DNA of 64,000 nt, from the NCBI GenBank assembly GCA_905182985.1, contig CAJJDN010000018.1, positions 256,114 through 320,113 of the forward strand, read 5' to 3'. Position 1 is the stretch's first letter, and each line of letters starts with the position of its first letter. Position numbers and translations under genes: made by a program. The stretch is from Paramecium sonneborni (lineage: Eukaryota; Ciliophora; Oligohymenophorea; Peniculida; Parameciidae). Under the pieces are notes generated by a model, which searched no databases, was not told the origin of the DNA, and worked only from the letters and a program-made list of their open reading frames with translations. Positions 1 through 11,811 of the stretch are shown in pieces.

Positions 1-1810
1 AGAAAAATTGAGATTATAATAAATAGAAATGTAGAATTAATAATTAATAGATTAGTATCAAAGAAAAGTCATAGATATTTAAAAGGAATAATAATTATTT
101 GAGTAAGAAATAATCAAATTGTAAGATTTTATTCAAGGCAAATAAAAGCGACCATTGGATCCAACAGTTTTTGCATCAAGTGTATTTTTTAATTTACTTG
201 GGAAAAAAGAAAATCTATTTTTATCACCTCATTAATAATAGCTAGCAAACATTTAGCCATTGAAAATATCTCCATTGTAATCACCAACAGCTAATTCATA
301 AGTTCAATAATTTTTCATTTAATATTAAGAAATAAATCCTTAAGTTCTTGGAAAAAATTTATAACCATACTAACATCCAAAATAATAACTAAATTAATAA
401 CAATATTAATAACCATAGTAATAATAATAATAGTAATAATAATAACAACAACAATAATAATAATAGTAATAATAATAATATATATAGCAATAAATATATA
501 AGCAAGGAATAACAGAATCTATGATTGATAATGATGTTGAATTACCAGGAGAGTCTGAATATGTAAATTATACGGAAGAATAATTGGGGAAAAGTTTTAT
601 GCCAGAATTAAGAGAATTAAAATAAAAAACTGAATAATCTAAAAATTAAAAATTAACAGACAATGTAATAACATAATAATCATAATAATTTAAGACGCTT
701 TAATCATAAAACTTTTCTAATAATGACTTTTAATTAAATCAATAATAAAAATCATCAATCACTGATGAAAGTTGTGAATTACCTACAAATGCAGTTTAGT
801 AATCGATTCCTCCAGAGTTAAGTAGAGTTTAAGCAAATTAGAGAGAGTAAGACAATTTTTAGGATGATGAGTTTGAGGAATCAGATCAAAATTCAGATGA
901 AGAAATTAATGAATAAAATGATTTTGAACCTGAAGAGGAAGTAGTAAATGAAGAAGGGATTGATAACCCATTTCATTAATAAGATTAGTAAGGTGATGAA
1001 AATGAGGATTCAGATAAAGAGTAATATGATGTTGAAATACCAAATCCGTAGAATTATGATTTAAACACGTTAAAAACATAAGAATATTATGCCATGTTTA
1101 TTGAGAATATAAAACCCTAATCAAGATAATAAGAATTAAAATTCCCAACTAAATTGTTATAATAAAATACTTTATAATTGAATAATAATGATACTAATGA
1201 ACAATCAAGTATGTGCGAACATAGTGAAATAATAGAAAGTTAATTAAAACAAAATAGTGATAAATAAGGAGATGCTGAAGAAGTTTAAATGACTCAAGCT
1301 TAATTTTTAGTGTATTAATAATCTATGGCAATACCAGAGGATGAAGAACCTTCACAACCATCTGTGTCATAAAAAACACTGAAAAATTTAAGTAGAAAAT
1401 ATCAAAAACCAAAAATTGTTGATATTTTTAAAAATGAACCACAAAAAAATTAAAATCCATAATCTCAAACGTAAATTCTCCAACTTTAAGAATAATCAAG
1501 ATTCACAAATTAATAAATCCCAGATTAATCTAGATGTACAAATTTATAGATACCTGATTAGTCAAGCTGTACTAATTAAAATCCTATAGCTTCTCAAACT
1601 TTTTTATATTAACCTAGAGTTGAATTAGTTAAATCTAGATTAGAAAATCTATTTTAACACACGAATGAATTAATGGCGGATCTACCAAAAGTAAAAGTTG
1701 AAAAGATTGTAGCTATTGATGATGAGATAATCAAATCATATAAAATTGAAGAGAATTCTTAATGGTAGTAACAATAAGAGTTGTTTGCATATGAACAAAG
1801 CCATAATTGA
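1..1810 (+). CDS. Gln-rich acidic protein, possibly 5'-partial
   Basis: Unrecognised. With TAA/TAG as Gln, the frame is open from base 2 to a TGA at 1808, about 600 codons; the first ATG is at 29, but the frame is open to the window edge, so the start may lie upstream. A run of about 25 Gln codons lies near 395-480 (mixed TAA, TAG and CAA), followed by alternating acidic and Gln-rich segments and three near-repeats of a short TN/IPDQS-like unit around 1490-1580. It looks like a low-complexity regulatory or scaffold protein. The same frame reopens right after the TGA (ATG at 1841), so it may be one gene with the next ORF, interrupted by a stop, an unseen intron or a base error. Confidence 0.55.
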
Positions 1811-1840
1811 AATTAATTAAAAATATATATATATTCGTTA

Positions 1841-2550
1841 ATGCACAAAATTCACTATTCTCATTAACAATCTCCTTCTGCCACTCCAGCTTAGAGTTCA
1901 TCCCCATAATAGAAGACATAATTAGTACTCAAATAAACAAATAGAACAATAACTTCATAAGCAGAGATTGCTGTTTGTTATAAAAAGAAAAGCAAAACAA
2001 TTATGAATGCAGAGATAGAATTGAAAAAACAATTATAAGTGCAAAATTAACAATACAAAGAGTTAGCTTTAAAATATGAGCTATCTATTTAAGAAATTTA
2101 AAAATACTAGATGATCATTGAACGCAACAATTAAAAGCGTAATCATGAAAAATAGTAACTTCTATCTGAAATTTCTATGTTAAAAAAATAATTAGAATAA
2201 CGTAGTAAATCTTAAATAGATTTACATGAGAATGGAAGTAAATATATATTTGTAATCATTTTATAGTTCTTGGACATTTAGTTAATGAGGTTAATTAAAA
2301 GGCTATTTTGATTGAATTATCAGAGTATAAAGATAAGTGTAAACAACTCTTAAGTGAATTAGATACAAAGAATATATAGTTAGATTAGTAAAATATTTTA
2401 TTGAATTTTAGTGTTACTAAGAAACTCATAAATACTCCCTCATGTTAAGAATTGATTAATTAAGTGTAAGAACTTACTAAAAAAATTAATGAGTAAGAGA
2501 GTAAATTACTTTAATATGAAATGCAGTTAGAGAAATATTCGTATATTTGA
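1841..2550 (+). CDS. Coiled-coil protein, or C-terminal part of the preceding gene
   Basis: Unrecognised. It reads from an ATG at 1841 to TGA 2548-2550, with one clear 29-nt GTA...TAG intron at 2238-2266 that restores the frame. The product is about 225 residues: a Ser/Pro/Gln-rich start, then long Glu/Lys/Gln/Leu helices with heptad spacing typical of coiled coil. The frame matches the upstream Gln-rich ORF and only about 30 bp of very AT-rich sequence separates them, so a single protein is an alternative. Confidence 0.5.
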
Positions 2551-2784
2551 TATTCATAATAATTAGAGTGAATAATAATAAATCTAAATTTTTATTTAGA
2601 GGAGCAGAGTATTTTAATAAAAAGATTTTAGATGCTGATATTTTTAGTTCCTCAAGTAATATATAATCAACAGTATTTTATATATTTAAAATAGATGTCA
2701 AATTAGAATGAAAATTCTACCTAAGGATTATCAAGTTATATAAAGTTATGAAAATAATCTGAATTCGTTTTATATTATTATATC

Positions 2785-3189
2785 ATGAAAATATTAATGC
2801 TTTTCTTATTCGTATTAGTGAATGTAAATGATTTGTATTAAGTCAGAGCATTCTCTGAGTGTTTCCTAAGAGCAAAATGATCTGGAAGATGGTGTGTATT
2901 TGCAAAAAGAAGAAAATTTAACACTATTAGACATTGCTAATGAACTTGATAAATATCATTTTTTTTAAGTATTGGGTACTAAAACATATATTTAATAAAA
3001 ATAGGAATTGAATCATAAGATAGATAAATGAAAAGGTTGGCTGTGGCTTCAATAATATCTATTTTAACTATAGCTGCATGTTGTGGATGCTCATAGATAA
3101 TATAAGCATATTCTAAATCTTGCAAGTAGAAACTTCCACCTCCTTAAAATTAATATAGAAGGCTAGAACAATAAACAGACTTATTGTGA
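2785..3189 (+). CDS. Small single-pass membrane protein with signal peptide
   Basis: Unrecognised. The start ATG opens a strong signal peptide (MKILMLFLFVLVN). A 25-nt or 19-nt intron near 2818-2844, ending in AAG, leads into an acidic, Leu-rich ectodomain. A 29-nt GTA...TAG intron near 2976-3004 follows. A hydrophobic segment (LAVASIISILTIAACCGC) sits near the C-terminus, before a short basic, Pro-rich tail. About 115 residues in all, consistent with a type I membrane protein, with the CCGC motif a possible palmitoylation site. No family is recognised. Confidence 0.5.
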
Positions 3190-3240
3190 GAATAATTGCA
3201 TTAATATATAATTTTATTTATTGCTTTCTCTAATTTTTAG

Positions 3241-4178
3241 CTGCAATTTTTGTTTAATTGGAAGAACACTAATTTCAAATTTAGGAGTATAAAGTTTAAG
3301 TTCATAGATAGAAAAGTTTTTTATTACTCAGTTTTATGTATATAATCATACCAATTTCTAACATTTTTATTTTAGTAAGATCTTGTTAATTCTTATTTAC
3401 TAAAAGGAAATACCTGACTTCTAATATTCGATAATATAAGTAGATTATGGTTTGTTTAATTATTGCTATGCAATCTAGTTGAATTTATATTAAAATCAGA
3501 AGAATTTTTGAGGTTAAATTTTATCTTAAATTCTATTAACATCTTAACCACATTTTTTGGAGTTAAATAGAGTTCAATAAGTCATAAATCTTTTGTATTA
3601 TAGTTTTGATTGTTCCTATTATTCTTTAATAAGATAATTCATTATTATAAAATTGATTTACTTCATCTACTTTGATACTTAGATAATAATGATTTGATAT
3701 AATTATCAAACCAGTTCTATGTTTTTTTCTGATGACTTTTTCATTTACTATTTTCTTGATTCGATCACTATTTTTTTATCCTTTTTTCATTTCACTCATA
3801 CATTTTAATATTTGCGTTATACAATGCTATATGTCCGTTTATATTGCAACGGCATAATTATAGGAAAAATTTTTCTTAATTGATTTTTCATCAGCACTTA
3901 ATGTTTTGATTACACATAACTGGATGAAGAAACTTGGATAATATTAAAGTCAATTTAAATTAGATTTTTGATACATCTATGGAGATTGTATTTAGAATTT
4001 ATTATTTTATTTTCTTAATCATCAAATCCTGAAAAAATTAATCCAAATTGTAGGTTAATGAATCGATAAATTTTTTATTGTTTTGCTTTATTCTATTCAT
4101 GATATAGTTATAAATGATCTCAAAAAAATTATCATATGTTTTAGTTTACTTTCTTACATATACTTAAACTTGATTTGA
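3241..4178 (+). CDS. TAPT1-like multi-pass membrane protein (boundaries approximate)
   Basis: Several hydrophobic blocks on this strand follow the order of the TAPT1/CMV-receptor family: a first helix region (LLLSFMYIIPISNIF), an EFLRLNFILNSINIL block like the family's VIKLYIIYNMLEV segment, a long helix before a SALNVLITHN segment, and a final block with DIVINDLKK. The family is ER/ciliary-base membrane proteins. At least four short introns are needed to join the blocks, and I could place only some (one of 22 nt near 3478-3499). No start ATG was found in frame, so the 5' end is open; the 3' end may be the TGA at 4176. A degenerate copy is possible. Confidence 0.4.
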
Positions 4179-4267
4179 TTTAAATGATTAACTATGTCCT
4201 CTATATTATTGTTGCATTATTCGTTAAATATTTTTAATATAAAAGATTTCCAGAATTAACTTAATTA

Positions 4268-5165
4268 ATGAAACCATAATAAGACACGTCTACGGATCCC
4301 TTTGCATTTGCCTTCAATCCTCAAAATATTGAAAATACTGTCAATAAGGCTAAGAATACATTAGATAATCCCTTATTTGGGATGGCTTATGCAAACTTTG
4401 GAAAGTAAATGAAACTAATAATAAAGAAAATTTTCTGGTATTGGAGATAAATATGATTCATTTCTTAATAAAATATTCAGCAGTCAATATAGATTTTATT
4501 TTGATGTAGACAACATGTATGTTGTTAAGAAATCGATCATGACAATTGCACCTTATCTTTATAGGGGAAATTGGACTTTAAGTAGTATTTCTTGTATAAA
4601 TTACAGACAGTGAATTTTAAGCAATTTCACCTACAGAGAATGTTCATGCTCCTGATCTCTATTTACCTTTGATGAGTCTAATCACTTTTGTTTTACTTAG
4701 GTGTTTAAGTTTAGGAATTTACGATAAGTCATCATTTAATCCAGGCTATATAGTTGAATCATTTTGGAAATGCTTTGTTATTTCCCTTTTGGAGTTAATA
4801 ATTATCAAAATTGTTTTTTGTTTTATGGATGGAATTAGGGTTAATACTGTCGATCTTATTTCACATTTAAATTATAGATATTGCAGGTATTTCTAATCAC
4901 AATTATTAGTCTATGTGCCCTTATGATATTCAACATTCTGACTAATAACCTTTTTTCATTTTTTTGCACTATATATGTATTAATTTGTTAAGCTATCTTT
5001 GTTTACAAAACTTTACAAAGATATAGTCCCTCACATAATTAGAGTGCTCTTGGTATTAATATATATCATAATATAGAACTGAGTAGTTTTGGCTCCAATA
5101 TAACATTATTATTATCATTGTTACAGCCATCTTGTTCTTGGATTCTATTATCCTTTGGTTAATGA
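4268..5165 (+). CDS. YIF1: YIF1-family ER-Golgi membrane protein
   Basis: YIF1 pairs with Yip1 proteins and Rab GTPases on ER-to-Golgi vesicles. The N-terminal part carries the family's NPLFGMAYANFG block, then FYFDVDNMYVVKK and PYLYRGNW, matching the region before the membrane domain. The signature APDLYLPLMSLITFVLL opens the multi-helix membrane domain, and the C-terminus keeps the LQP...W...L.F pattern of the last helix. Four introns of about 22-25 nt are inferred; with them the protein is about 267 residues, close to the family. Only 15 bp separate its TGA from the next start. Confidence 0.85.
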
Positions 5166-5180
5166 AATATATTATTATTA

Positions 5181-5574
5181 ATGTCATAAAAATTCGGTCC
5201 TCTTTAATTAAAAAAGAAAATTCAAAAAACTAATCCAACTGAAAAAAAGATATACAATCAATAAGAAACAGTAGATAGTAATTATGATATCATAATTTAT
5301 CAGAGTAAGAGATAGAAAACGAAAAATTTAAGAAATAATAATAATTCAATCCAGTTGAAATGGCTTAGTAAGGAGGAACAGGAAAGACTTAGTCAGAAAT
5401 TTAATTTGATTTAGTTAGACTTAAGAGATTAGGCGATAAAATAGAAAAAGTAATTACAATTTTAAAAATTTCTAGAAAATGGAATTAACATACAGATAAA
5501 AAATAGAAACTTTCAACAAGAAAATTTAAAAGATGCCTGAACATTATGATATTCCAAAAGTTGGTCCAGGTTGA
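5181..5574 (+). CDS. FAM32A: FAM32A-like protein
   Basis: FAM32A is a small nuclear protein found in the catalytic spliceosome, where it helps exon ligation. The N-terminus has GPLQLKKK, like the family's KGPLKLKG. The C-terminus reads RQKIETFNKKIQKMPEHYDIPKV, where the family has QRVEDFNRHL..TEHYDIPKV. Two 26-nt introns, one GTA...CAG and one GTA...TAG, must be removed to join three reading frames. The resulting length is 113 residues against 112 in human. The three-frame splice solution and end-to-end match make this a firm call. Confidence 0.85.
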
Positions 5575-5905
5575 GACTTATAAATTTGTCTATTATATAA
5601 TTTATAACTAAATTCTTCAAATTCGAATTTTATATATTTTATAAATGTTTCTACAATTCGATTATGAAATATAACATAATCTTTGAAATAATGAGATAGG
5701 TTTACTATTTTAAAAAATATTAATGTTTTATTTTATTAGAATATGTAGTATTAAAATTTCTTCCTAAAATAATTATTATGAAAATAATAATTGAGTGGTC
5801 AAAAATAGAAACTGAATTTTTTAGAGTCATTTTGTTTAAAGGCAATTTTAATTTGATAAACAAAGATGAAAAGAAGAAATCAATTTTTATTTATTATAAT
5901 ATTTT

Positions 5906-6970
5906 ATGAATCCATCAAAATTGAGTAATTCTGAATTGGGGAATTTTGATAAATATATAGAGGATCTGTATAATGGTTAATTGCTAAGTGAAAATGATAT
6001 AAAGTTGGTGTGTTAAAAAGTGTTAATATTTGCATTATTGATCAGGCAAAAGAAATACTAGTTGATGAACCTAATATTGTAGCTGTGAGAGCACCATTAA
6101 CAATATGTGGAGATATACATGGTTAATTTCATGATCTAATTGAATTGTTTCGTATTGGAGGCAGATTGCCAGTATTTTAAGAAAAATTATAAAGGAAACT
6201 AATTATCTGTTTCTTGGAGATTATGTAGATCGAGGTTCTTAAAGTGTTGAAACCTTTAGTCTTATACTTTGCCTAAAAATACGGTATAAAGACAGATTGA
6301 CTGTATTGAGAGGTAATAAGTAAAATAAAAATAGGTAATCATGAGAATAGAGAAATAAATAAGATTTATGGTTTTTATGATGAATGTTAAAGAAAATATG
6401 GAAATGAGATAGTATGGAAGCACTTTACAGATGTTTTTGGTTATTTGCCATTGGTGGCAATAGTTGAGAATAGTGTAAATAATAAAAATTATGATTAGAT
6501 ATTCTGTACACATGGAGGTTTATCACCAGCAATAGAGACAGTTGATTAGATTAAATAATTAAATAGAATTTAAGATATTCCTCATGATGGTGCAATTTGT
6601 GATTTATTATGGAGTGATCCAGAAGAAACTAAACTAGGATGGGGTGTATCTCCTAGAGGAGCAGGATGGACATGGGGTTAAGATATAACAGACAAATTTC
6701 TACATTAAAATAAATTGAAATTGATAGCAAGAGCACATTAATTAGTTATGGAAGGATTTTAACATGTACATTAACGGAAGACTGTTACAATATTCTCAGC
6801 ACCCAATTACTGTTATAGATGTGGTAATTAAGCTTGCATAGTAGAGGTAGATGATTAATTAAAAATGAGTTTGTAAATTAATCCTTTATGATTATAGCTC
6901 ATAATATGAACCTGCTCCAAGAGATAATGAACCTTAAACAACCAGAAGAGTACCAGAGTACTTTTTATGA
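5906..6970 (+). CDS. PP2Ac: Protein phosphatase 2A catalytic subunit
   Basis: Ser/Thr phosphatase of the PPP family. Metal and catalytic motifs are present in order: [26 protein letters not shown], then [16 protein letters not shown] and the [13 protein letters not shown] block. The C-terminus ends RRVPEYFL followed by TGA; the YFL tail, methylated in PP2A, separates it from PP1. Four introns (26, 23, 22 and 25 nt) are inferred, giving about 322 residues against 309 in human. It is convergent with the TMEM230 gene 23 bp downstream. Confidence 0.95.
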
Positions 6971-6993
6971 TTTAACAATTAAATATATTTTAT

Positions 6994-7311
6994 TCAATTA
7001 TTCACTGATGGTAACATATCATAAGTAAATCCTCCTATTCCTAAAACTATCAATATAAACATTCCAGAATAGAATACACCTGGTATTAATAACATTATTG
7101 CTAAAATAAATATTGGATATGTCTCTCCTAACCCTTTCTCTTGATATTACAATATTCCTTATTCTGTAAATAGTATTCCTGCACTCAATAGAAAAAATGA
7201 TAAAACTATTGTTTTGTATGGCCGATTGTATCTAATTCGAAGTGGAGGAGGTGATTCTGATCTCACTACTCTTTTTTTGTTTAGAGGACGAGTTTCACTG
7301 TAATCCTTCAT
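6994..7311 (-). CDS. TMEM230: TMEM230-like membrane protein
   Basis: A single exon of 105 residues with a basic, Ser/Pro-rich cytoplasmic N-terminus, then two transmembrane helices (TIVLSFFLLSAGILF and a Gly-rich second helix), and a short C-terminal tail with YDMLPS. The size, the YKTIVLSFFLL helix and the PG.FY.GM..I loop fit the TMEM230/DUF872 family, whose human member acts in synaptic-vesicle and retromer-linked trafficking. The start is the first in-frame ATG. Confidence 0.75.
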
Positions 7312-8247
7312 TATTTTTTATAAACAATTATTTTATAATATTTTTCTTAATTATAAGTTCTTTAATCATATTCTCACCTTGTATATTAAATGATTATTTT
7401 ATTTATCTTAGAAAAGATTGAACTTAATTATCTATTTATTAACAATAGAAAATAGATTAATAAATTAAACAATCTAAAAATAGATGAATAATATTATTTT
7501 AATAGAAAAGAATAAAGGATTACATGATAATATAATATTAAGATACATTTGTAATTGTTCATTCTTTATTAAATTTGAATTCGTATTAGGTTTTTAATCA
7601 ATTATCTTGAATATAAACTAGACTTCTTTCTTAGGCAACATTAAATTGTACTCAATTTGAATAAGAAAGTTAAATGTGATGTCTTATTTTAATGATGATC
7701 TAATGATTATTTCTAAGAAAAATTCAATAATAATCCTCTCATGATAATATCAATAATGTTTTATTTATTAGCTGACCAATTAATGATAATATTTATTCCA
7801 TCATTTTGATATTTCCAGAAATGGTTTCTATTAATGAAATACTTCTATTTAGATCTTTATTAACTAAGGTTTCAGCCTTCGTTAATAAAATCAAATTATA
7901 GAATGTCTTTTTAAAAAATATTATAAAATGAGATTCTTTATTCATATTTATATTTCTGGGAACACCTTATTGATAAAATGAAATTTAATTTCTTAGGTTT
8001 TATTTCTTATCTTCAGTAAACATTTTTTTTTTCTTTAATTACAACATCAACGAGCATTTATTTTATGAAAAAATAAACCAATTACTTATAATTAGTTAAT
8101 TAAGGAGCTGTAGCCTTATTAATTAATAAATTGTATATTGAAACTAGATTTTTCGCTTTCGTTTTTCAATAATCTTAAATTAGAGCATACCACTTCAAAT
8201 TTAATATTGAAAATTTGATTAATTCCCTTTAATATTTTGAATTTGAA
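7312..8247. other. Intergenic AT-rich stretch, no gene supported
   Basis: About 940 bp between the TMEM230 start and the next plus-strand ATG. It is very AT-rich with many short T and A runs. No reading frame with TGA as the only stop shows protein-like composition over a useful length, and no RNA gene was recognised. It must contain the upstream regions of both flanking genes. Confidence 0.5.
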
Positions 8248-9588
8248 ATGAATTAGCAATAATATAATGAAATGTTCACAGCATTCTAGACAAACAAGAT
8301 TTTAGTTGAACAATTTGATATCTACCTTAAGTAAAAAGTATTTTAAATTATTTTATGAAGTGTGGCCATTTTTATGATGAACACTTATTTTAATAATTGA
8401 TTGAATTATCTTTAAATAATGGAGTCATAGATTTAGAAAGTTTTATTAATTAATACAATGAGACTGTAGATACTTTATAATATCGTTCAGAAATATTAAA
8501 TAATAAGATTAAAGAACTAAGAGTTTTGCATTAATAATTAAGTGATTAGTTAAATTCAGATGCATTATAATAGAACTCTTTAACTCTTTAAATTATGGAT
8601 TGTCAAAATATTGAAATTAAAAATCCTAGCGTTTATCTCTAAATTTGTTGTGGACCTAAAACACACAAAACTAGAACTATGAAAGGAGTTAGTCCATAAT
8701 TTTAAGAGTAATTTGAATTTCCCATTGATTCTGGTTGTTAGGATGTTACAATAACACTTTTTGATAGTGTAAGAAATTGAATCTACTTTAGATGGATGAT
8801 AATATGATTGGTTATACTCAATTTTTGATTTCTGAATTAAGAGAATAAAAACTAAAGGATATCAGTGTAAATTTATAAAGATAAGACAATATGAAAATCA
8901 AAACTAAATTACATGTTATATTAAAATTCAATCATTCAAAAGTAAGTTTCTTCTAATTTAGGAAAGCTTATACAAATAAGAATAGTAAAAACTAAATCAT
9001 GAAATTAATCAGAATAATCTTGAAATGAAAGAAACTTAATAAGCCTTAAATTGTCTAGCTAAAGTATTTAGTGGAGGTTGTATCAAAATTAGATAATTAC
9101 CTCCAATTTTAGAAATTAAAGAATTTGAATTGAAATGTTTAGATACTTTAAATGATGCACTATAAGAAAGAATATAAGATTGGGTTCCTTTATTTTATAA
9201 ACTAACTGGATTGGTGGTTGCATTATCTGTTATGATTAGTTTATATCGATGCTAATTTATGGAAGTAAAACAATTTATTAATATTAGTTAACATTACTAG
9301 CATATATGATGTTATTATTAATCCTTAGAGAAATTAACTAAAAATGGATGAGAGTGTTCACATATTTATTTGCTGTCTTATTTCTTTATGATTTACTCTG
9401 GCTATACATATGTGGAGGAGTAATTATTATTATTATTTTAGAACTACGGTATAACCAAAGGAGAAAAACACATAAACAAATTTGTCACAGCATTATGTTA
9501 TGTTGAACTCTTAGCTAAAATTCCATTTACAATAGTTTTGTGGAAACATTCGGTAGAGTTTGAATAATTTTTATCATATTTTATATGA
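8248..9588 (+). CDS. C2-domain protein with C-terminal membrane helices
   Basis: About 409 residues after removing five introns (20-23 nt). A Gln-rich, coiled-coil N-terminus is followed by a C2 domain: LTLQIMDCQNIE starts strand 1, then KTRTMKGVSPQFQEQFEFPI and DVTITLFDS, the usual C2 order, with several calcium-binding Asp absent. The last third has three or four hydrophobic helices (LTGLVVALSVMISLY and the following LLAYMMLLLILR region). Such C2-plus-TM proteins link lipid binding to membrane contact or transport. No specific subfamily is assigned. Its TGA directly abuts the TCA of the next, convergent gene. Confidence 0.7.
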
Positions 9589-10191
9589 TCATAAATTTTT
9601 CTTAAAAAATTCCTTAAACTCCTACAAAGACATTTAATCATGTAACACTCCACAAAATTTTAGAACATCTAAATTTAATATTAGTATTACTTTAAATCTC
9701 TTCTTCACTTGTATTGTCTTTGAATTTTTAAAATACTTTTCTTATTTTTTTTGAATCTATATGACCAGATTTATCGAAATCAAAAATAGCAAATGCACTT
9801 TCCAATAATTCGTCATGTTAATCTTTATTTGACATGCATTCATTAAACAGCTCCGAAAAATCTTAAAATTACATTGTTGTCTTATTATTAGGAAAATATC
9901 TATGTCAAAAATAATTTTTTACTTTAGTTCAGTTACAGATACATATGTTGGTGATTTAGGAGAACTATCTTTTTGAGCATCTTCTAGGTTGTCGTTTGAA
10001 TTTACTTTTTTCGCTAATCTTCTTCCTGGTTAATAAGGCACATTTAATGTTTAAGAATCCATGTTTATAGTTTCTAAGTCTTTTATTAATTAATTTATTT
10101 GAGCTATATTAATATCATCTCCTCCTTCTTAAGAAAATAACTAAAAAATCTATCTTAGTTCCTATTAGTTTGTTTATTATTATTATTGCAT
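9589..10191 (-). CDS. EF-hand calcium-binding protein (centrin/calmodulin-like)
   Basis: About 185 residues after removing two introns of 23 and 22 nt. The N-terminal half has a degenerate EF-hand (ELRQIFQLFSQEGGDDI); a Ser/Pro linker follows; then AFAIFDFDKSGHIDSKKI, a near-canonical EF loop whose position 12 is Lys rather than Glu; last comes EEIQNVLKFCGVLHDQMS..EF, a fourth hand lacking loop acidic residues. So one site probably binds calcium. The layout suggests a centrin- or dynein-docking-type calmodulin relative. The start was chosen as the upstream ATG at 10191 because the frame up to it encodes the first EF helix. Confidence 0.75.
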
Positions 10192-10263
10192 TCTAGTTAA
10201 ATTTAATATAATATAATTAAATTAATATAAAATAATTTAGATTGAACATTAAAAATACAAAAA

Positions 10264-10807
10264 TCACTTGTACATTTTAAGATAGAAAAAAATAATTTAA
10301 CAAAAATATTATTTAAACACTATTTAATTAGAACAATCTTATAAACATAAATTTATTTTTTATTAAGCTTTGATTGTCTTTTAAAAATATAAAATTTTTG
10401 ATACCTTTTTCTATGTGGACTATTTCTTTAACTATCCTATTTCTTAATATTTATCAAATTAAACCTGTTTTTAATAACTATAAGAAATTTTTGCAGTGTT
10501 TACTGAATTTTCTTCAATTTATTATTTTATAAATTGTTTTTCAATTTCAAAGATGTTTATATGATTAATTTTATAATTATTATTACTTTTTTATAATTAG
10601 TATTGCTAAACTTAAAAAAGTATCCTATAGAGCAATTATCTAATCAGCATTTTCATTTAGACTTTTTTAAATGGTCTAATAAAAATCTGCTTTTTTTCAT
10701 TTAAATTTTTATTCCTTTAGTTTATTCTTTTCAGCAAGACTTATTTAAGTTTCGAAATGTTAGGATAAATTTTCAAGACGTTCTAACTTAGATGAAAAAT
10801 TTATCAT
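10264..10807 (-). pseudogene. Degenerate SF-assemblin-like coiled-coil gene
   Basis: The opening (FSSKLERLENLSQHFETQIS) resembles the SKLE..ENLSHNF start of striated-fibre assemblins, proteins of basal-body rootlets. About 30 codons on there is an in-frame TGA with the same frame continuing as coiled coil (FYQTIQKSLNENADQI). Later a one-base change of frame is needed to continue into IFEIEKQFIKQQIEEN. No GT...AG intron removes the TGA or gives the shift. I read this as a decaying copy; base errors or an unusual intron are the alternatives. Confidence 0.4.
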
Positions 10808-11193
10808 AATCTATTCTTATGATTAAATTTGATTTTTATTTTTATGTGGTATAATTATAAAAATTGCCATTTTAATATTTGATGATTAATTCATTTTCAA
10901 TTCTAATATTCAATTTAATTATTTTTTATGCTATCTCTAAAGCTATATTATTTATTTAAAAAAAAAGATCAGAAAGAATAAAAGCGTTATTGATACCAAA
11001 TTACAAGAAGCAAATTAATTCTCTGAATTTAAAATATTCCTTAAATCAAGTTTACATAATGGAAAGAATTTCAGTATCAATAATGTATTTTTATTTAAAA
11101 CGACATTTAATTATAAATTTTATAGAAATGAGACGTAATGAATTTGAGATCATATTAAATTTATTTTTCTCCTGAAAGCAACTAATTATAGTT

Positions 11194-11759
11194 ATGAAAG
11201 TCATTGAGGAAATCAAATATTAAGTTGAAATGGAGATGAAGAAAATATTTGGAAAATGTATCGAAAAACGATACGCAAAAATAACTGAGTAACTTAAATA
11301 AGAGTGTATTAAGAATGTTATTTAGAAGGGTCGAACAATAAGAGAAGTATACTATTTTAAATAAAGTAGGTAGCCTAGCAATTATCAATTAATTATTCTT
11401 CTGCAAAGTCTATATTAGCCAATTATAGAAAATCATAGAAGAGATTAAAATTATAATATCATCTGGAACCAAGATAAGTGAAAGTTAATGATAAATATGA
11501 TTGGAACAAATTTAAAATTTAAACATATTGTGAAGACAGGTAAATTAATGAATATACAATGGAAAAATTTGCTTAAATAATAAAACAAACTTCATTAAAT
11601 AAAGTATTAAACTGATTTGATATTATATTGTTTTAGAGCATATATAATATTTATAAATATGATTAACTTTAGCATTTTCTAATTATAAGCATCCTAAAAA
11701 GACATTAAATATCTAGATAATTAATAAGAATTAATTAATAAATTATGTAATAGTTTTGA
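11194..11759 (+). CDS. HTH-like protein, gene model incomplete
   Basis: Unrecognised as a named family. The best frame runs to TGA 11757-11759 and includes one 33-nt intron near 11608-11640. It contains QIKQVAQQLSINYSSAKSILANYR, the pattern of a small helix-turn-helix seen in many Paramecium proteins of unknown role, then a basic and aromatic C-terminal half. The 5' part has a TGA at 11286 in that frame; another frame starting at the ATG at 11194 is open across it, so the first exon junction is unresolved. Similar in plan to the two HTH genes at 60-61.7 kb. Confidence 0.4.
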
Positions 11760-11811
11760 AGAACATGATAATTTAAATAATTATAAATATAATTATATAT
11801 TTAAATAAATA

